A stretch of 31,962 bases of DNA, from IMG/VR virus record IMGVR_UViG_3300024518_001668, positions 1 through 31,962 of that record. One strand, given 5' to 3'. Shown here in pieces: positions 1 to 6,030 of the stretch (position 1 is the stretch's first letter; each line of letters starts with the position of its first letter). The notes beneath the pieces were generated by a model, which saw only the letters and a list, made by a program, of their open reading frames with translations, made no database searches and was not told the DNA's origin. The stretch comes from a virus. The translations under genes and the position numbers were made by a program.

Positions 1-2
1 CA

Positions 3-95
3 TCGTGTGCCGAAGCTGATACATGGCTTGAGGCAGCTCAGATTCTGAGTGACAGTGGTGTCACTGACGACTGGAAGGATGAGAGGGAAGATTAG
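3..95 (+). CDS. 3' end of an unknown early gene (partial)
   Basis: An open frame enters from the left edge and ends at TAG 93-95, giving about 30 C-terminal residues. The tail is acidic and ends in DERED. No family can be recognised from so little. The last codons (GAA GAT TAG) belong to a 27-bp segment repeated exactly at the end of the next gene, so the two genes share the same ending and the same intergenic palindrome. Codon use and spacing match the small + strand genes that follow, so it is probably in the same early operon. Confidence 0.6.
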   Translation, partial: SCAEADTWLEAAQILSDSGVTDDWKDERED

Positions 96-111
96 TTAGT
101 GACTAACTTTT
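85..111 (+). repeat. 27-bp direct repeat, copy 1
   Basis: This stretch is identical to 525-551. It spans the last two codons and stop of the upstream gene plus the palindrome AGTTAGT-G-ACTAACT and a T run. Both copies lie at the same place relative to a gene end, so this is a duplicated gene-boundary segment. Confidence 0.85.
94..108. promoter_or_regulatory. Intergenic palindrome, AGTTAG variant
   Basis: AGTTAGT-G-ACTAACT is a perfect 15-bp dyad with one central base, 26 bp before the kinase start codon. It is a variant of the AGTTAA...TTAACT dyads found before other early genes, with both arms changed symmetrically. A binding site for a dimeric regulator is likely; this is inferred. Confidence 0.5.
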
Positions 112-133
112 TCATAAGGGAGGAAAGAATCAG

Positions 134-535
134 ATGAAAACAATCACACTATTCATGGGCGTATCAGGCTCCGGCAAAACGACTAACGCTCATTTGCTCT
201 CAGATTTCTTGGAGCAATACTTTGGCCTACACGCAGTTGTGTGTTCCGCCGATGATTACTTTGAGGATGAGACAGGAGAGTATATCTTCGATCCGAAGTA
301 CCTCGTACAAGCCCACAAGGAATGTCAGCGTGTGGTAGAGACTGCTATGCGACGTGGGTTACCCGTGATTGTGCATAACACATTCACACAGAGATGGGAG
401 CGATGGCCCTACTGCGATCTTGCAAGCAAGCATGGATACACAGTCAATCAAATTGTATGTGATGGGGAGTTTGAGAATGTGCATGGTGTTCCCGATGAGG
501 TTATCGAGAGGCAGCGTGCAAGGTGGGAAGATTAG
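134..535 (+). CDS. P-loop kinase-like NTPase (AAA_33 / polynucleotide-kinase-like)
   Basis: This 133-residue protein starts with a beta strand and a Walker A loop, GVSGSGKT at residues 9-16. SADDYF follows near residue 38 and HNTFTQRWE near residue 81. This set is typical of the small NEDD4BP2/polynucleotide-kinase-like P-loop family, whose members phosphorylate nucleic acid ends or small molecules. In that family the SADD acids and the N-T-QRWE segment line the active site. The substrate here is unknown. The ATG has a good ribosome binding site (AAGGGAGG, about 10 bp upstream). The gene ends in the same EDstop-plus-palindrome segment as its upstream neighbour. It is about the length of a minimal kinase domain, so it looks complete. 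A role in nucleotide or RNA-end metabolism early in infection is plausible but inferred. Confidence 0.75.
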   Translation: MKTITLFMGVSGSGKTTNAHLLSDFLEQYFGLHAVVCSADDYFEDETGEYIFDPKYLVQAHKECQRVVETAMRRGLPVIVHNTFTQRWERWPYCDLASKHGYTVNQIVCDGEFENVHGVPDEVIERQRARWED

Positions 536-551
536 TTAGTGACTAACTTTT
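525..551 (+). repeat. 27-bp direct repeat, copy 2
   Basis: Exact copy of 85-111, again covering the last codons and stop of a gene plus the AGTTAGT-G-ACTAACT palindrome (534-548). Recombination between such copies could insert or remove the kinase gene as a cassette. Confidence 0.85.
534..548. promoter_or_regulatory. Intergenic palindrome, AGTTAG variant
   Basis: Second copy of AGTTAGT-G-ACTAACT, here before the TGA-interrupted gene at 588. A degenerate AGTTAA-like dyad (AGTTAAATCTTAATCT, about 556-571) follows, so this leader may hold two sites. Confidence 0.5.
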
Positions 552-587
552 ACCAAGTTAAATCTTAATCTGAAAAGGGAGAATGAA

Positions 588-1112
588 ATGAGAAGTGTGC
601 TTGATCCGTATGTAATCGACGAAGTAGACAAGGCTTACAATGGCGGGACTGTCCGGCTGCTGGATGGACGCCCACTAGGCAAAGGGTTTGGGGTTCGACT
701 CCCTTCAGGTATGACGCATTGATTTGATGACGAAAAGAAAGCGAGAGCTTCAAGCTATTGGCCTCGTGATTCTGTCTGTATCCATAGGCCCTGTGAGGGC
801 CATGACAACTATGTTGTCCATGTTGTAATCACTGGTCATGCCAGCTTCCTGTCATTCGAGACGAGCGATGGTCGGAAAGGGACAGAACCCTACGTTCATG
901 AGTACACAAGCACGAAGGAAGGTTTGATCGACTGTGATTGTGGGGACTGCGGAACATTCACAATGGCTGTGGCTCGTGTCCTTAGCGGGCTAGGTCTTAC
1001 CAAGACTGATAAGTGCCAAGCTTCATGGGATAAGGATAACTGGCACAGTGCAGGGAATCGGGGATACACCATCGAATACATCGACGGACATGGCAGTCTT
1101 ATCAAGTTCTAG
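588..1112 (+). pseudogene. Early gene interrupted by an in-frame TGA
   Basis: ATG 588 has a strong ribosome binding site (AAAAGGGAG). The frame runs 44 codons to TGA 720-722, then stays open in the same frame for another 129 codons to TAG 1110-1112. No ATG or GTG occurs in frame after the TGA until a TTG at 924, so the second part has no good start of its own. Read through, it would be a protein of about 174 residues. Its C-terminal part has CDCGDC and the motif TDKCQASWDKDNWHSAGNRG, which matches a motif in the next gene but one (1261-1608). The TGA could be a nonsense mutation, a sequencing error or a read-through site. Many other genes here end in TGA, so wholesale recoding is excluded. 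Function unknown. Confidence 0.6.
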
Positions 1113-1113
1113 T

Positions 1114-1129
1114 TAGTTAATCTTAACTA
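1114..1129. promoter_or_regulatory. Intergenic palindrome TAGTTAA-TC-TTAACTA
   Basis: Perfect 7-bp arms around a TC centre, directly after the stop of the interrupted gene and 4 bp before the AAGGGGGG ribosome binding site of the 27-aa peptide gene. Same core as the sites at 4029 and 6030. Confidence 0.55.
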
Positions 1130-1148
1130 TTTTAAGGGGGGTATGTAA

Positions 1149-1232
1149 ATGATTGATCTGTTTTTCTCTTGTGCATTTTCATTTGTAGTAATATCGTTGA
1201 TTCACATTATTATTAACAAGATGTTTCAATAG
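1149..1232 (+). CDS. 27-aa single-span membrane peptide
   Basis: A short frame, ATG 1149 to TAG 1230-1232, encodes 27 residues. A hydrophobic stretch (FFSCAFSFVVISLIHIII) fills most of the peptide and is followed by a short NKMFQ tail. The ribosome binding site is unusually strong (AAGGGGGG, 7 bp before ATG), and the gene has a palindrome both before it and overlapping its stop codon. It is therefore probably translated despite its size. Small phage membrane peptides often act on host membrane proteins or on lysis timing, but nothing here shows the target. Confidence 0.5.
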   Translation: MIDLFFSCAFSFVVISLIHIIINKMFQ

Positions 1233-1244
1233 TTAACATTAACC
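1230..1244. promoter_or_regulatory. Degenerate intergenic palindrome TAGTTAA-CA-TTAACC
   Basis: One arm matches the family core exactly and the other differs at its end. It overlaps the stop of the 27-aa peptide and lies 16 bp before ATG 1261, again just upstream of the AAAAAGGGAG ribosome binding site. Confidence 0.4.
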
Positions 1245-1260
1245 AAAAAGGGAGAATGAG

Positions 1261-1608
1261 ATGGCAGATAGCAAGCGTATACCGAACATCAACAACGATG
1301 AGCTTCGGGCTCTAGTGCTGCAAGATCCAGCACGAACCGAGGAGCCGTATAGCCGTCGGTCGCAGATCGCGAGCGCCGTGCAGGTCCCCAATAATGGGAG
1401 ATGGGTTGGATACTACGATCCCGATGACATGGATCGGCAGCCGATCTATGTGAGAGCCGAGTCAGAGCCGGGACAGCTGAGTGATGAATCCGATATTTCT
1501 ATATGGGATAAGTGCCAAGTTTCCATCGCCGGAGAGGAATGGCACAACGTCGGGAACCGACATGGGCTCGCCACGTTCATGATGCGGTGGTACAAGGAGG
1601 AGGAATGA
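1261..1608 (+). CDS. Unknown protein with DKCQ..WH..GNR motif
   Basis: A 115-residue protein starting at ATG 1261 behind the ribosome binding site AAAAAGGGAG. The N-terminal half is polar and of unknown type. The C-terminal part carries WDKCQVSIAGEEWHNVGNRH, which lines up with TDKCQASWDKDNWHSAGNRG in the interrupted gene at 588-1112. Shared residues are D-K-C-Q, S, W-H, G-N-R. A conserved Cys and His with this spacing could bind metal or form an active site, but no known family is recognised. The stop lies one base before the next ATG, so the following gene is probably translationally coupled. Confidence 0.65.
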   Translation: MADSKRIPNINNDELRALVLQDPARTEEPYSRRSQIASAVQVPNNGRWVGYYDPDDMDRQPIYVRAESEPGQLSDESDISIWDKCQVSIAGEEWHNVGNRHGLATFMMRWYKEEE

Positions 1609-1609
1609 G

Positions 1610-1867
1610 ATGAGCAAAACTCAGGCAAGTATCCGAACTAGGTACGTGGGACCAACTGACACGAAAGGTCAGCGGATTAGTGCCACTGATGATTACCTTC
1701 CTGGTCAGCTACGACACTCTACATTCAACTGGAAGGACGGTAAGGGAGTAGGTGAAAACCATAGGCTTGCAGCGCAGGCATGGTTGGATATCCACAATCC
1801 CGGAGCGACCGTCACAACCCCGGGGCTCGCATTTGCCGAGGACTTTTACTGGACATGGGAGTTTTAA
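1610..1867 (+). CDS. Conserved small phage-type protein (RYVGPTDTKG N-terminus)
   Basis: An 85-residue protein with ATG one base after the previous stop; AAGGAGGAGG serves as ribosome binding site. The pattern RYVGPTDTKGQRISATD near the start, followed later by ENHRLAAQAWLD, resembles a family of short unnamed proteins common in phages and environmental bacteria (R-Y-x-G-P-T-x-T-x-G ... ENHRxAA). Their function is not known. It is acidic and soluble, with no signal peptide or membrane segment. Complete in length for that family, as far as I recall it. Confidence 0.65.
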   Translation: MSKTQASIRTRYVGPTDTKGQRISATDDYLPGQLRHSTFNWKDGKGVGENHRLAAQAWLDIHNPGATVTTPGLAFAEDFYWTWEF

Positions 1868-1868
1868 G

Positions 1869-2099
1869 ATGAAGGTGAAGGACTTCGACACAAAGGAATC
1901 ACGTTTGATCGAGCAGATTGCAGCCCGTGAGAAGCGGGCATTGCGTGAGGCAAATCGCATATTCAAAAGACACGCGACCATGAGAACGTGGTTATTCAAA
2001 AGACCCACCATGAGAGAGCGATGGGTCGAGCCACTCGCAGCAGCGATGATAGTCATCGGGTTTGGATTGGCTTGTTACTTCATAATGAAAATGATTTGA
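1869..2099 (+). CDS. 76-aa C-terminally anchored membrane protein
   Basis: The frame is open further upstream, but the start best supported is ATG 1869, one base after the previous stop and behind GGGAG. The first 50 residues are highly charged and helical (KESRLIEQIAAREKRALREA). The last 25 form one membrane segment (AAAMIVIGFGLACYFIMKMI), giving a tail-anchored layout with a basic cytoplasmic face. An RTWLFKRPTMRERW stretch precedes the membrane segment. Function unknown. TGA 2097-2099 overlaps the GAGGAGGACTGA junction used before the next gene. Confidence 0.6.
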   Translation: MKVKDFDTKESRLIEQIAAREKRALREANRIFKRHATMRTWLFKRPTMRERWVEPLAAAMIVIGFGLACYFIMKMI

Positions 2100-2111
2100 G
2101 GAGGACTGATC

Positions 2112-2369
2112 ATGGACAGACACTACGCACCACATCATTTGTGGGAGCATTCAAACAAGCCAGATGTACCGTATCGAGTTGTCATTGAAGGCGAGGAGTT
2201 CCGAGTGTCGAAGTCAACTTGGTCTGGGAGCAGGGGCTGGGAACTTCTTCTCTCTACTGATGGCGCACCTAATTGCAGGATGGTCGCGCTTGTTTGTAGG
2301 CCACCTAGTCCCGTGAAGGAGGTGAAGTTCTACACATCGGGAGAGAACGTAGAGTTCTACTACCGATAG
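2112..2369 (+). CDS. Unknown 85-aa protein
   Basis: Starts at ATG 2112 behind GAGGAGG. The sequence reads as one small beta-rich domain (PYRVVIEGEEFRVSKSTW, CRMVALVCRPPSPVKEVKFYTS, ENVEFYYR). Two Cys residues are not arranged as an obvious metal site. There is no signal peptide or membrane segment. I do not recognise a family. It is followed by a palindrome and a gap of about 50 bp before the next gene. Confidence 0.6.
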   Translation: MDRHYAPHHLWEHSNKPDVPYRVVIEGEEFRVSKSTWSGSRGWELLLSTDGAPNCRMVALVCRPPSPVKEVKFYTSGENVEFYYR

Positions 2370-2371
2370 AG

Positions 2372-2390
2372 ATAGTTAAGCCTTAACTAT
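2372..2390. promoter_or_regulatory. Intergenic palindrome ATAGTTAAG-C-CTTAACTAT
   Basis: Perfect 9-bp arms around a single C, the longest uninterrupted symmetry apart from the site at 4029. The G/C pair next to the centre is unique to this copy, so symmetry is kept while sequence changes. It lies 30 bp before ATG 2420. Confidence 0.55.
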
Positions 2391-2419
2391 ATGAAGTTAT
2401 TTTTCAAGGAGGACTGAAC

Positions 2420-2614
2420 ATGAAGCTTGAACTCGCTATTGAGATTGTACTTGAACTAGCAAGAGAGAATATCCGTACCTATGGCGACAGCAGAAATCTC
2501 GATCTAGGGAAGGATGGAACGGAGGGTTATCGAGAACGTGCCTGTGGAACCCTTGAGGATTTCGCAGTGAACATCCTCGCTGAAGAGCGAGCTAACTTTC
2601 CAGAGGAGGACTGA
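2420..2614 (+). CDS. Unknown 64-aa acidic protein
   Basis: Starts at ATG 2420 behind AAGGAGGACTGAAC, a junction almost identical to those before 2112, 2617 and 3106. The protein is mostly helical and acidic (LAIEIVLELARENI, CGTLEDFAVNILAEERANFPEED). Function not recognised. Its last codons (GAG GAG GAC TGA) are themselves part of that junction, so the stop and the next ribosome binding site share sequence. Confidence 0.6.
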   Translation: MKLELAIEIVLELARENIRTYGDSRNLDLGKDGTEGYRERACGTLEDFAVNILAEERANFPEED

Positions 2615-2616
2615 AC

Positions 2617-2826
2617 ATGGATAAGGAACGTAACCACCAACAGAAAGCCGATATGGATACACAGTTCCGCGTCAAGGAGATTGATAACGGGTATCTCGTA
2701 TCGGGTAGAGCAGATGCGAAAAGTTTTACCACCTACTGCGAGGATGTCTCGGCGGTCAGATCGTTCATCGCGGTTACGCTTGATAACACTATCGAAAAGG
2801 GGCACCGAACCCATGGGATTCTTTAG
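2617..2826 (+). CDS. Unknown 69-aa protein
   Basis: ATG 2617 follows the previous stop by two bases and uses GAGGAGG inside the upstream gene. It has a short basic head (MDKERNHQQK) and a mixed alpha/beta body (FRVKEIDNGYLVSGRADAK, AVRSFIAVTLDNTI). No known motif is present. It overlaps the next gene by 14 bp, so the two are probably translationally coupled. Confidence 0.55.
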   Translation: MDKERNHQQKADMDTQFRVKEIDNGYLVSGRADAKSFTTYCEDVSAVRSFIAVTLDNTIEKGHRTHGIL

Positions 2827-3103
2827 CTGGGACTGCAAGGGATGCGATAAATCCATCAAGGCACCTTATGGTATCCCCAAGCAGATGGCATGGCAAAATG
2901 AATGCGTAGCCACTAATGGAGAGAACACCATCAAGGGTAAATATGATGGGTACGGAAGGGTAGGCGGTGTTGATCTATCAGAGAACGGTGATAGCTATGC
3001 CTTCTGTCACAAGAGATGCTGGAACAAGCCTGGTGATTTCATATTCGATCAGCCAAGCCAACAATCGAATGATCAAGGGTTCTTCTACGGAGAGGAGGAC
3101 TGA
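2813..3103 (+). CDS. Small Cys-containing protein, MGFFSWDCKGC family
   Basis: The frame is open upstream, but ATG 2813 (behind AAAAGGGG) gives a 96-residue protein beginning MGFFSWDCKGCDKSI. This N-terminus is characteristic of a widespread unnamed family in phages and bacteria. C-x2-C near residue 8 and a later C-x3-C (FCHKRC) could form a zinc-binding site, which is inferred. The tail is acidic and ends GEED in the repeated stop/ribosome-binding junction. Function unknown. Confidence 0.65.
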   Translation: MGFFSWDCKGCDKSIKAPYGIPKQMAWQNECVATNGENTIKGKYDGYGRVGGVDLSENGDSYAFCHKRCWNKPGDFIFDQPSQQSNDQGFFYGEED

Positions 3104-3105
3104 AC

Positions 3106-3561
3106 ATGAAAAGAATTTGTTACTGGCTATATCCTAGATTGATTCATTTTTTCTGGGCGATTGATGGAGGAGGTGACTGCGAGGATTGCATCCACGATAT
3201 GAAGCGCCTTGCTCGATGGAGCAAACGACTGCACAAACGAAGCGCCCGACGTGCGGGTGTGGATATCAATGATGTTATGCGTGAGTTCACTTGGAGCGAG
3301 GAGGTGACGTGGCAGATCGGTAAGCCCCTGATGTGGGCGTACAACAAAATTGATGAATGGTATCCAGAAGTATTTGAAGACACGATGGATGGTCTTAACG
3401 GCAGCGCGAATACAACGCTACTAGCACCTACAAAAGATGAACTGTTCATGGTGGATAATACCCCCCGTGACTTGGTTAAAGAGGTGGTGCTTAACATCGC
3501 GCCGAACGCAAAGTTTGGGAATTTTGTCGATGGGAAGTTTGTCGAAGAGAAAGGAGAATAG
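3106..3561 (+). CDS. Unknown 151-aa protein with CEDC motif
   Basis: ATG 3106 lies just after GAGGAGGACTGA. The first 35 residues are aromatic and basic (RICYWLYPRLIHFFWAID) and run into GDCEDCIHDMKRL, a C-x2-C pair. A basic helical stretch (RWSKRLHKRSARRAG) follows. The C-terminal half is soluble, with no recognised motif. The N-terminus is not a convincing membrane segment or signal peptide, but it could associate with membrane. Function not recognised. Followed at once by the next gene. Confidence 0.6.
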   Translation: MKRICYWLYPRLIHFFWAIDGGGDCEDCIHDMKRLARWSKRLHKRSARRAGVDINDVMREFTWSEEVTWQIGKPLMWAYNKIDEWYPEVFEDTMDGLNGSANTTLLAPTKDELFMVDNTPRDLVKEVVLNIAPNAKFGNFVDGKFVEEKGE

Positions 3562-3564
3562 ATC

Positions 3565-3933
3565 ATGATTTCATATAAAGATCTAACGATAGTTGCTGAG
3601 TTGGCAGGCGAAGCTCTGATGACAGAATCAGACGCGCAAGAGAACGACTGCGTGGATGATAGGAACGAAAGTTTCGATGCGATCCAACGGGTCTGGGATG
3701 AAGTCTTTAATAAAAGGGGAGAAGTAATGGTAGGACTAATTGCGAAGGGCCAGTTGCGTGAAGCACTAGACAAGGCGGAGAAAGAAGCCTTGCAGGAAAT
3801 TGAAGATTACATGGACATTGCTGATCTTGCGCCAGAGGATAAAGACTTCTTTGAGGGCGTGATTAGCACTATGACGTGGGAGACAGGACGGATGATTTTT
3901 CCTTACCAAGCTATGCCTAAGGAAGAACAATAG
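3565..3933 (+). CDS. Unknown 122-aa acidic helical protein
   Basis: ATG 3565 is preceded by AAAGGAGAATAGATC. The product is acidic and predicted helical throughout (LTIVAELAGEALM, FDAIQRVWDEVFN, LREALDKAEKEALQEIEDYMDIADLAPED). A second in-frame ATG at 3727 has its own strong ribosome binding site (AAAAGGGGAG), so a shorter 68-residue form may also be made. It is the last gene before the promoter at 3940. Function unknown. Confidence 0.6.
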   Translation: MISYKDLTIVAELAGEALMTESDAQENDCVDDRNESFDAIQRVWDEVFNKRGEVMVGLIAKGQLREALDKAEKEALQEIEDYMDIADLAPEDKDFFEGVISTMTWETGRMIFPYQAMPKEEQ

Positions 3934-3939
3934 ATAGGC

Positions 3940-3976
3940 TTGACAATGTGTACAATCTATGGTAGTATGTACATAC
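3940..3976 (+). promoter_or_regulatory. Sigma70-like promoter with dyad over the -10
   Basis: TTGACA (3940-3945), a 17-bp spacer, and an extended -10 TGG-TAGTAT (-10 hexamer 3963-3968) form the best promoter visible on the + strand. The perfect palindrome GTATGTACATAC (3965-3976) overlaps the -10. TGTACA occurs at 3949 and 3969, exactly 20 bp (two helical turns) apart, as expected for a repressor site. The transcript would begin near 3975 with a small hairpin (GGGAGC 3977-3982 pairing GCTCCC 3992-3997). It would drive the MoxR/VWA module. Confidence 0.7.
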
Positions 3977-4028
3977 GGGAGCAGGAGGCTAGCTCCCAAC
4001 TAAAATGTGACACGATATTACTATGAAC

Positions 4029-4050
4029 GAATAGTTAATCTTAACTATTC
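4029..4050. promoter_or_regulatory. Intergenic palindrome, best copy (10-bp arms)
   Basis: Perfect 10-bp arms (GAATAGTTAA and TTAACTATTC) around TC, 17 bp before ATG 4068 and directly upstream of the AAAAGGGAAA ribosome binding site. It lies about 55 bp downstream of the predicted transcription start, so it would be in the leader, not in the promoter. Confidence 0.6.
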
Positions 4051-4067
4051 AGAAAAGGGAAATAACA

Positions 4068-5126
4068 ATGGGCAATACAGCATTAGCAATAGAAACCGCA
4101 GTGGATATTCTGAAAGCAGGCAAGTCACCGCTGCTACTTGGCCCGCCGGGATGTGGGAAAACTTCAGAGATGTCGGAGGGAGGACTGATCCACGCAGCGA
4201 TGGCTGAACATCATGGCGTATCGCCAGAGGAGTATGGGCATTGCGATATCAGGCCATGCACTATGGATGTATCAGATTACCGAGGGTATCCATTTCCAAA
4301 TAAGGAAACGAAGACTACTGAATTCTTTGTGCCTGATTTCCTACCTACTGATGGGTATGGACTTATTTCTATCGAAGAACTAATGAACGCTCCGAGGGCA
4401 CATTGGCACGCTGTGTATCAGCTTGTGGAGGAGCGAAGGATCGGGGATTATTTCGTCCCTGATGGATGGTCTATCGCTTCCACTGGCAACCGAGTGGAGG
4501 ATGGGTGCGGAGTGAGCAGCCCACCCAATGCGCTGATCAATCGGCACATGATTGTCAACTGGAGGCCCGACCAGAAAGACTGGGAGAAATGGGCAAACAA
4601 TCACGATATTGATTACCGCGTCGTTGCGGCGACCCGATGGCGACCCGATCTCATTGAGTCTTATGATGGAAAGATCAAGGGACCACAATCCACTGGCCGA
4701 TCGGTAACTGCATTCGCAAAGGTGTTTAAGACTTCTGGTGTTAACCCTTCGTCAGAGAAATCTGCGATGGGACTCCGCATCTTTCGCCAAGCAGCAGGGG
4801 CATTGGGAGATGACGATGCAGGACTGATGAGTTCATTCCTTAGCATCTTCTCTCGTCTGCCTGACGTGGATAAGATCGCAAAGGGAATGGGAGAAGACGT
4901 GGCCGTACCTGTGGAGATGGATGTTCAGATCGCCACGCTGGCTCAGCTTGTACGGATGTCTACATCCTCGAACATTGGAGGAATCCTCTCATGGGTAGAC
5001 AAGTGTTCACCCACCATGAAGGTGATCTTCGGGTACGACATTGAGCAGGATGTTCTGGAGACAGGCGCAAGGCACACATCAAACTTTACCGAATGGCGAG
5101 CAGCTAACTCTAGCCTGTTCGCATAA
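4068..5126 (+). CDS. MoxR-type AAA+ ATPase
   Basis: A 352-residue AAA+ protein. Walker A is GPPGCGKT at residues 25-32. The Walker B region reads YGLISIEELMNA (about residue 100), sensor 1 lies in IASTGNR, and a possible arginine finger in NALINRH. This order and the short lead before Walker A are typical of MoxR-like ATPases, which usually remodel partners that carry VWA domains. The VWA partner is two genes downstream in the same operon. Walker B has E-E in place of the usual D-E, an unusual variant seen directly in the sequence. The start at ATG 4068 is supported by AAAAGGGAAA and by the motif order. The promoter at 3940 and the palindrome at 4029 lie immediately upstream. The client is unknown. 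Confidence 0.85.
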   Translation: MGNTALAIETAVDILKAGKSPLLLGPPGCGKTSEMSEGGLIHAAMAEHHGVSPEEYGHCDIRPCTMDVSDYRGYPFPNKETKTTEFFVPDFLPTDGYGLISIEELMNAPRAHWHAVYQLVEERRIGDYFVPDGWSIASTGNRVEDGCGVSSPPNALINRHMIVNWRPDQKDWEKWANNHDIDYRVVAATRWRPDLIESYDGKIKGPQSTGRSVTAFAKVFKTSGVNPSSEKSAMGLRIFRQAAGALGDDDAGLMSSFLSIFSRLPDVDKIAKGMGEDVAVPVEMDVQIATLAQLVRMSTSSNIGGILSWVDKCSPTMKVIFGYDIEQDVLETGARHTSNFTEWRAANSSLFA

Positions 5127-5157
5127 ACTAAATAACATTACAAAGGGGAAAACTAAG

Positions 5158-6030
5158 ATGGCAAATTTGCAGAACAAAGTTCTTGTAGTTGGTATTGAAA
5201 AGGGAAAGCCCTCATTCGGGAAGAAGTGCAAGGATACTGCGAAGTATGTGGATGCCCATGTCAACGGAGATGGAGCGGTAACAACCACAAAGACATTGCT
5301 TGATCGCAAGTCTATTAGTGACATCACTAAGATTGAATCAGACTGGAGTAATTTTCATAAGAAGAACACGATCCCATACCGACGAGCCAAGGCTGGGTGT
5401 GCCTTGATTATGGTAGAGAATCTCACAAACTATCAGGCTGAATATCGGAAGACATTCAGAGAATGGGAGAGTGCGGTGGATGCGTTTTGTGATAACTATG
5501 ACGATGTGATTTCGGAATCCAAGATAAGGCAAGGCAGTAACTTTGATATGTCTGAGCTTCCTCAGAGCAAACAAGAGATGCGTGATCGATTCAAATTTCA
5601 CATGGTTCAGCCATACGCATTGGAAGATCCTAGCGATCTAGCCTTTGCCTTGAGTGATCAGGAAGTGGAGGAGGTTCGTAAGGTAGTGTCTGATGAGATT
5701 ATGAATTCGATTAAAGAATCTCTTCGACTTGCTTTCGATGCGATAACTGATTTTGTTGACTCAGTGGAAGCCTACAATCCCAACGGAGGAAAGAATGAGA
5801 AGCGTGGTTATCATGAGTCTCGGTTCTCTAACTTGGAGGAGGCTGCTGACATGCTTGATGTTGTCAACTTCACCGACAACGAGGGGATCAAAGAAATCCA
5901 GACACGGATGCGTGAGTTCGTATCGGGTCACACTGCTGTGTCTACCAAGCAGGATGCCGAGGTTCGGCGTGAGCTTGTGAAGGAAGGGAAGGAAATCCTT
6001 AAGAGTAACTTCGCTGCCTTCGGTTATTAA
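5158..6030 (+). CDS. Unknown middle subunit of the MoxR/VWA module
   Basis: The open frame begins far inside the upstream gene, but ATG 5158 behind AAAGGGG is the right start, giving 290 residues. The first part (NKVLVVGIEKGKPSFGKKCKD) is strand-rich. The rest is a long helical region (YQAEYRKTFREWESAVDAFCDNY, DEIMNSIKESLRLAFDAITDFVDSVEAYN). No catalytic motif is visible. Lying between a MoxR ATPase and a VWA protein, it is probably a substrate, adaptor or third subunit. It may belong to a DUF3150-like family, which I recall in similar gene neighbourhoods; that assignment is tentative. It is separated from the next gene by another palindrome. Confidence 0.65.
   Translation: MANLQNKVLVVGIEKGKPSFGKKCKDTAKYVDAHVNGDGAVTTTKTLLDRKSISDITKIESDWSNFHKKNTIPYRRAKAGCALIMVENLTNYQAEYRKTFREWESAVDAFCDNYDDVISESKIRQGSNFDMSELPQSKQEMRDRFKFHMVQPYALEDPSDLAFALSDQEVEEVRKVVSDEIMNSIKESLRLAFDAITDFVDSVEAYNPNGGKNEKRGYHESRFSNLEEAADMLDVVNFTDNEGIKEIQTRMREFVSGHTAVSTKQDAEVRRELVKEGKEILKSNFAAFGY

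Noticed and set aside
94-112. Palindrome plus T run as an intrinsic terminator
   Set aside because: The stem is AT-rich with a one-base centre, so an RNA hairpin would keep only a few weak pairs; other copies lack the T run.
588-1112. Genome-wide TGA-to-Trp recoding
   Set aside because: Many well-supported genes here (for example those ending at 1608, 2099, 2614, 3103, 8206, 8962) use TGA as stop, and Trp is written TGG in recognised motifs.
3144-3773. 209-aa - strand frame
   Set aside because: Antisense to two well-supported + strand genes, Ser-rich composition typical of shadow frames.
4007-4207. + strand frame overlapping the start of the MoxR gene
   Set aside because: Different frame, runs through the palindrome, and lacks a ribosome binding site; the MoxR frame has full AAA+ motifs.
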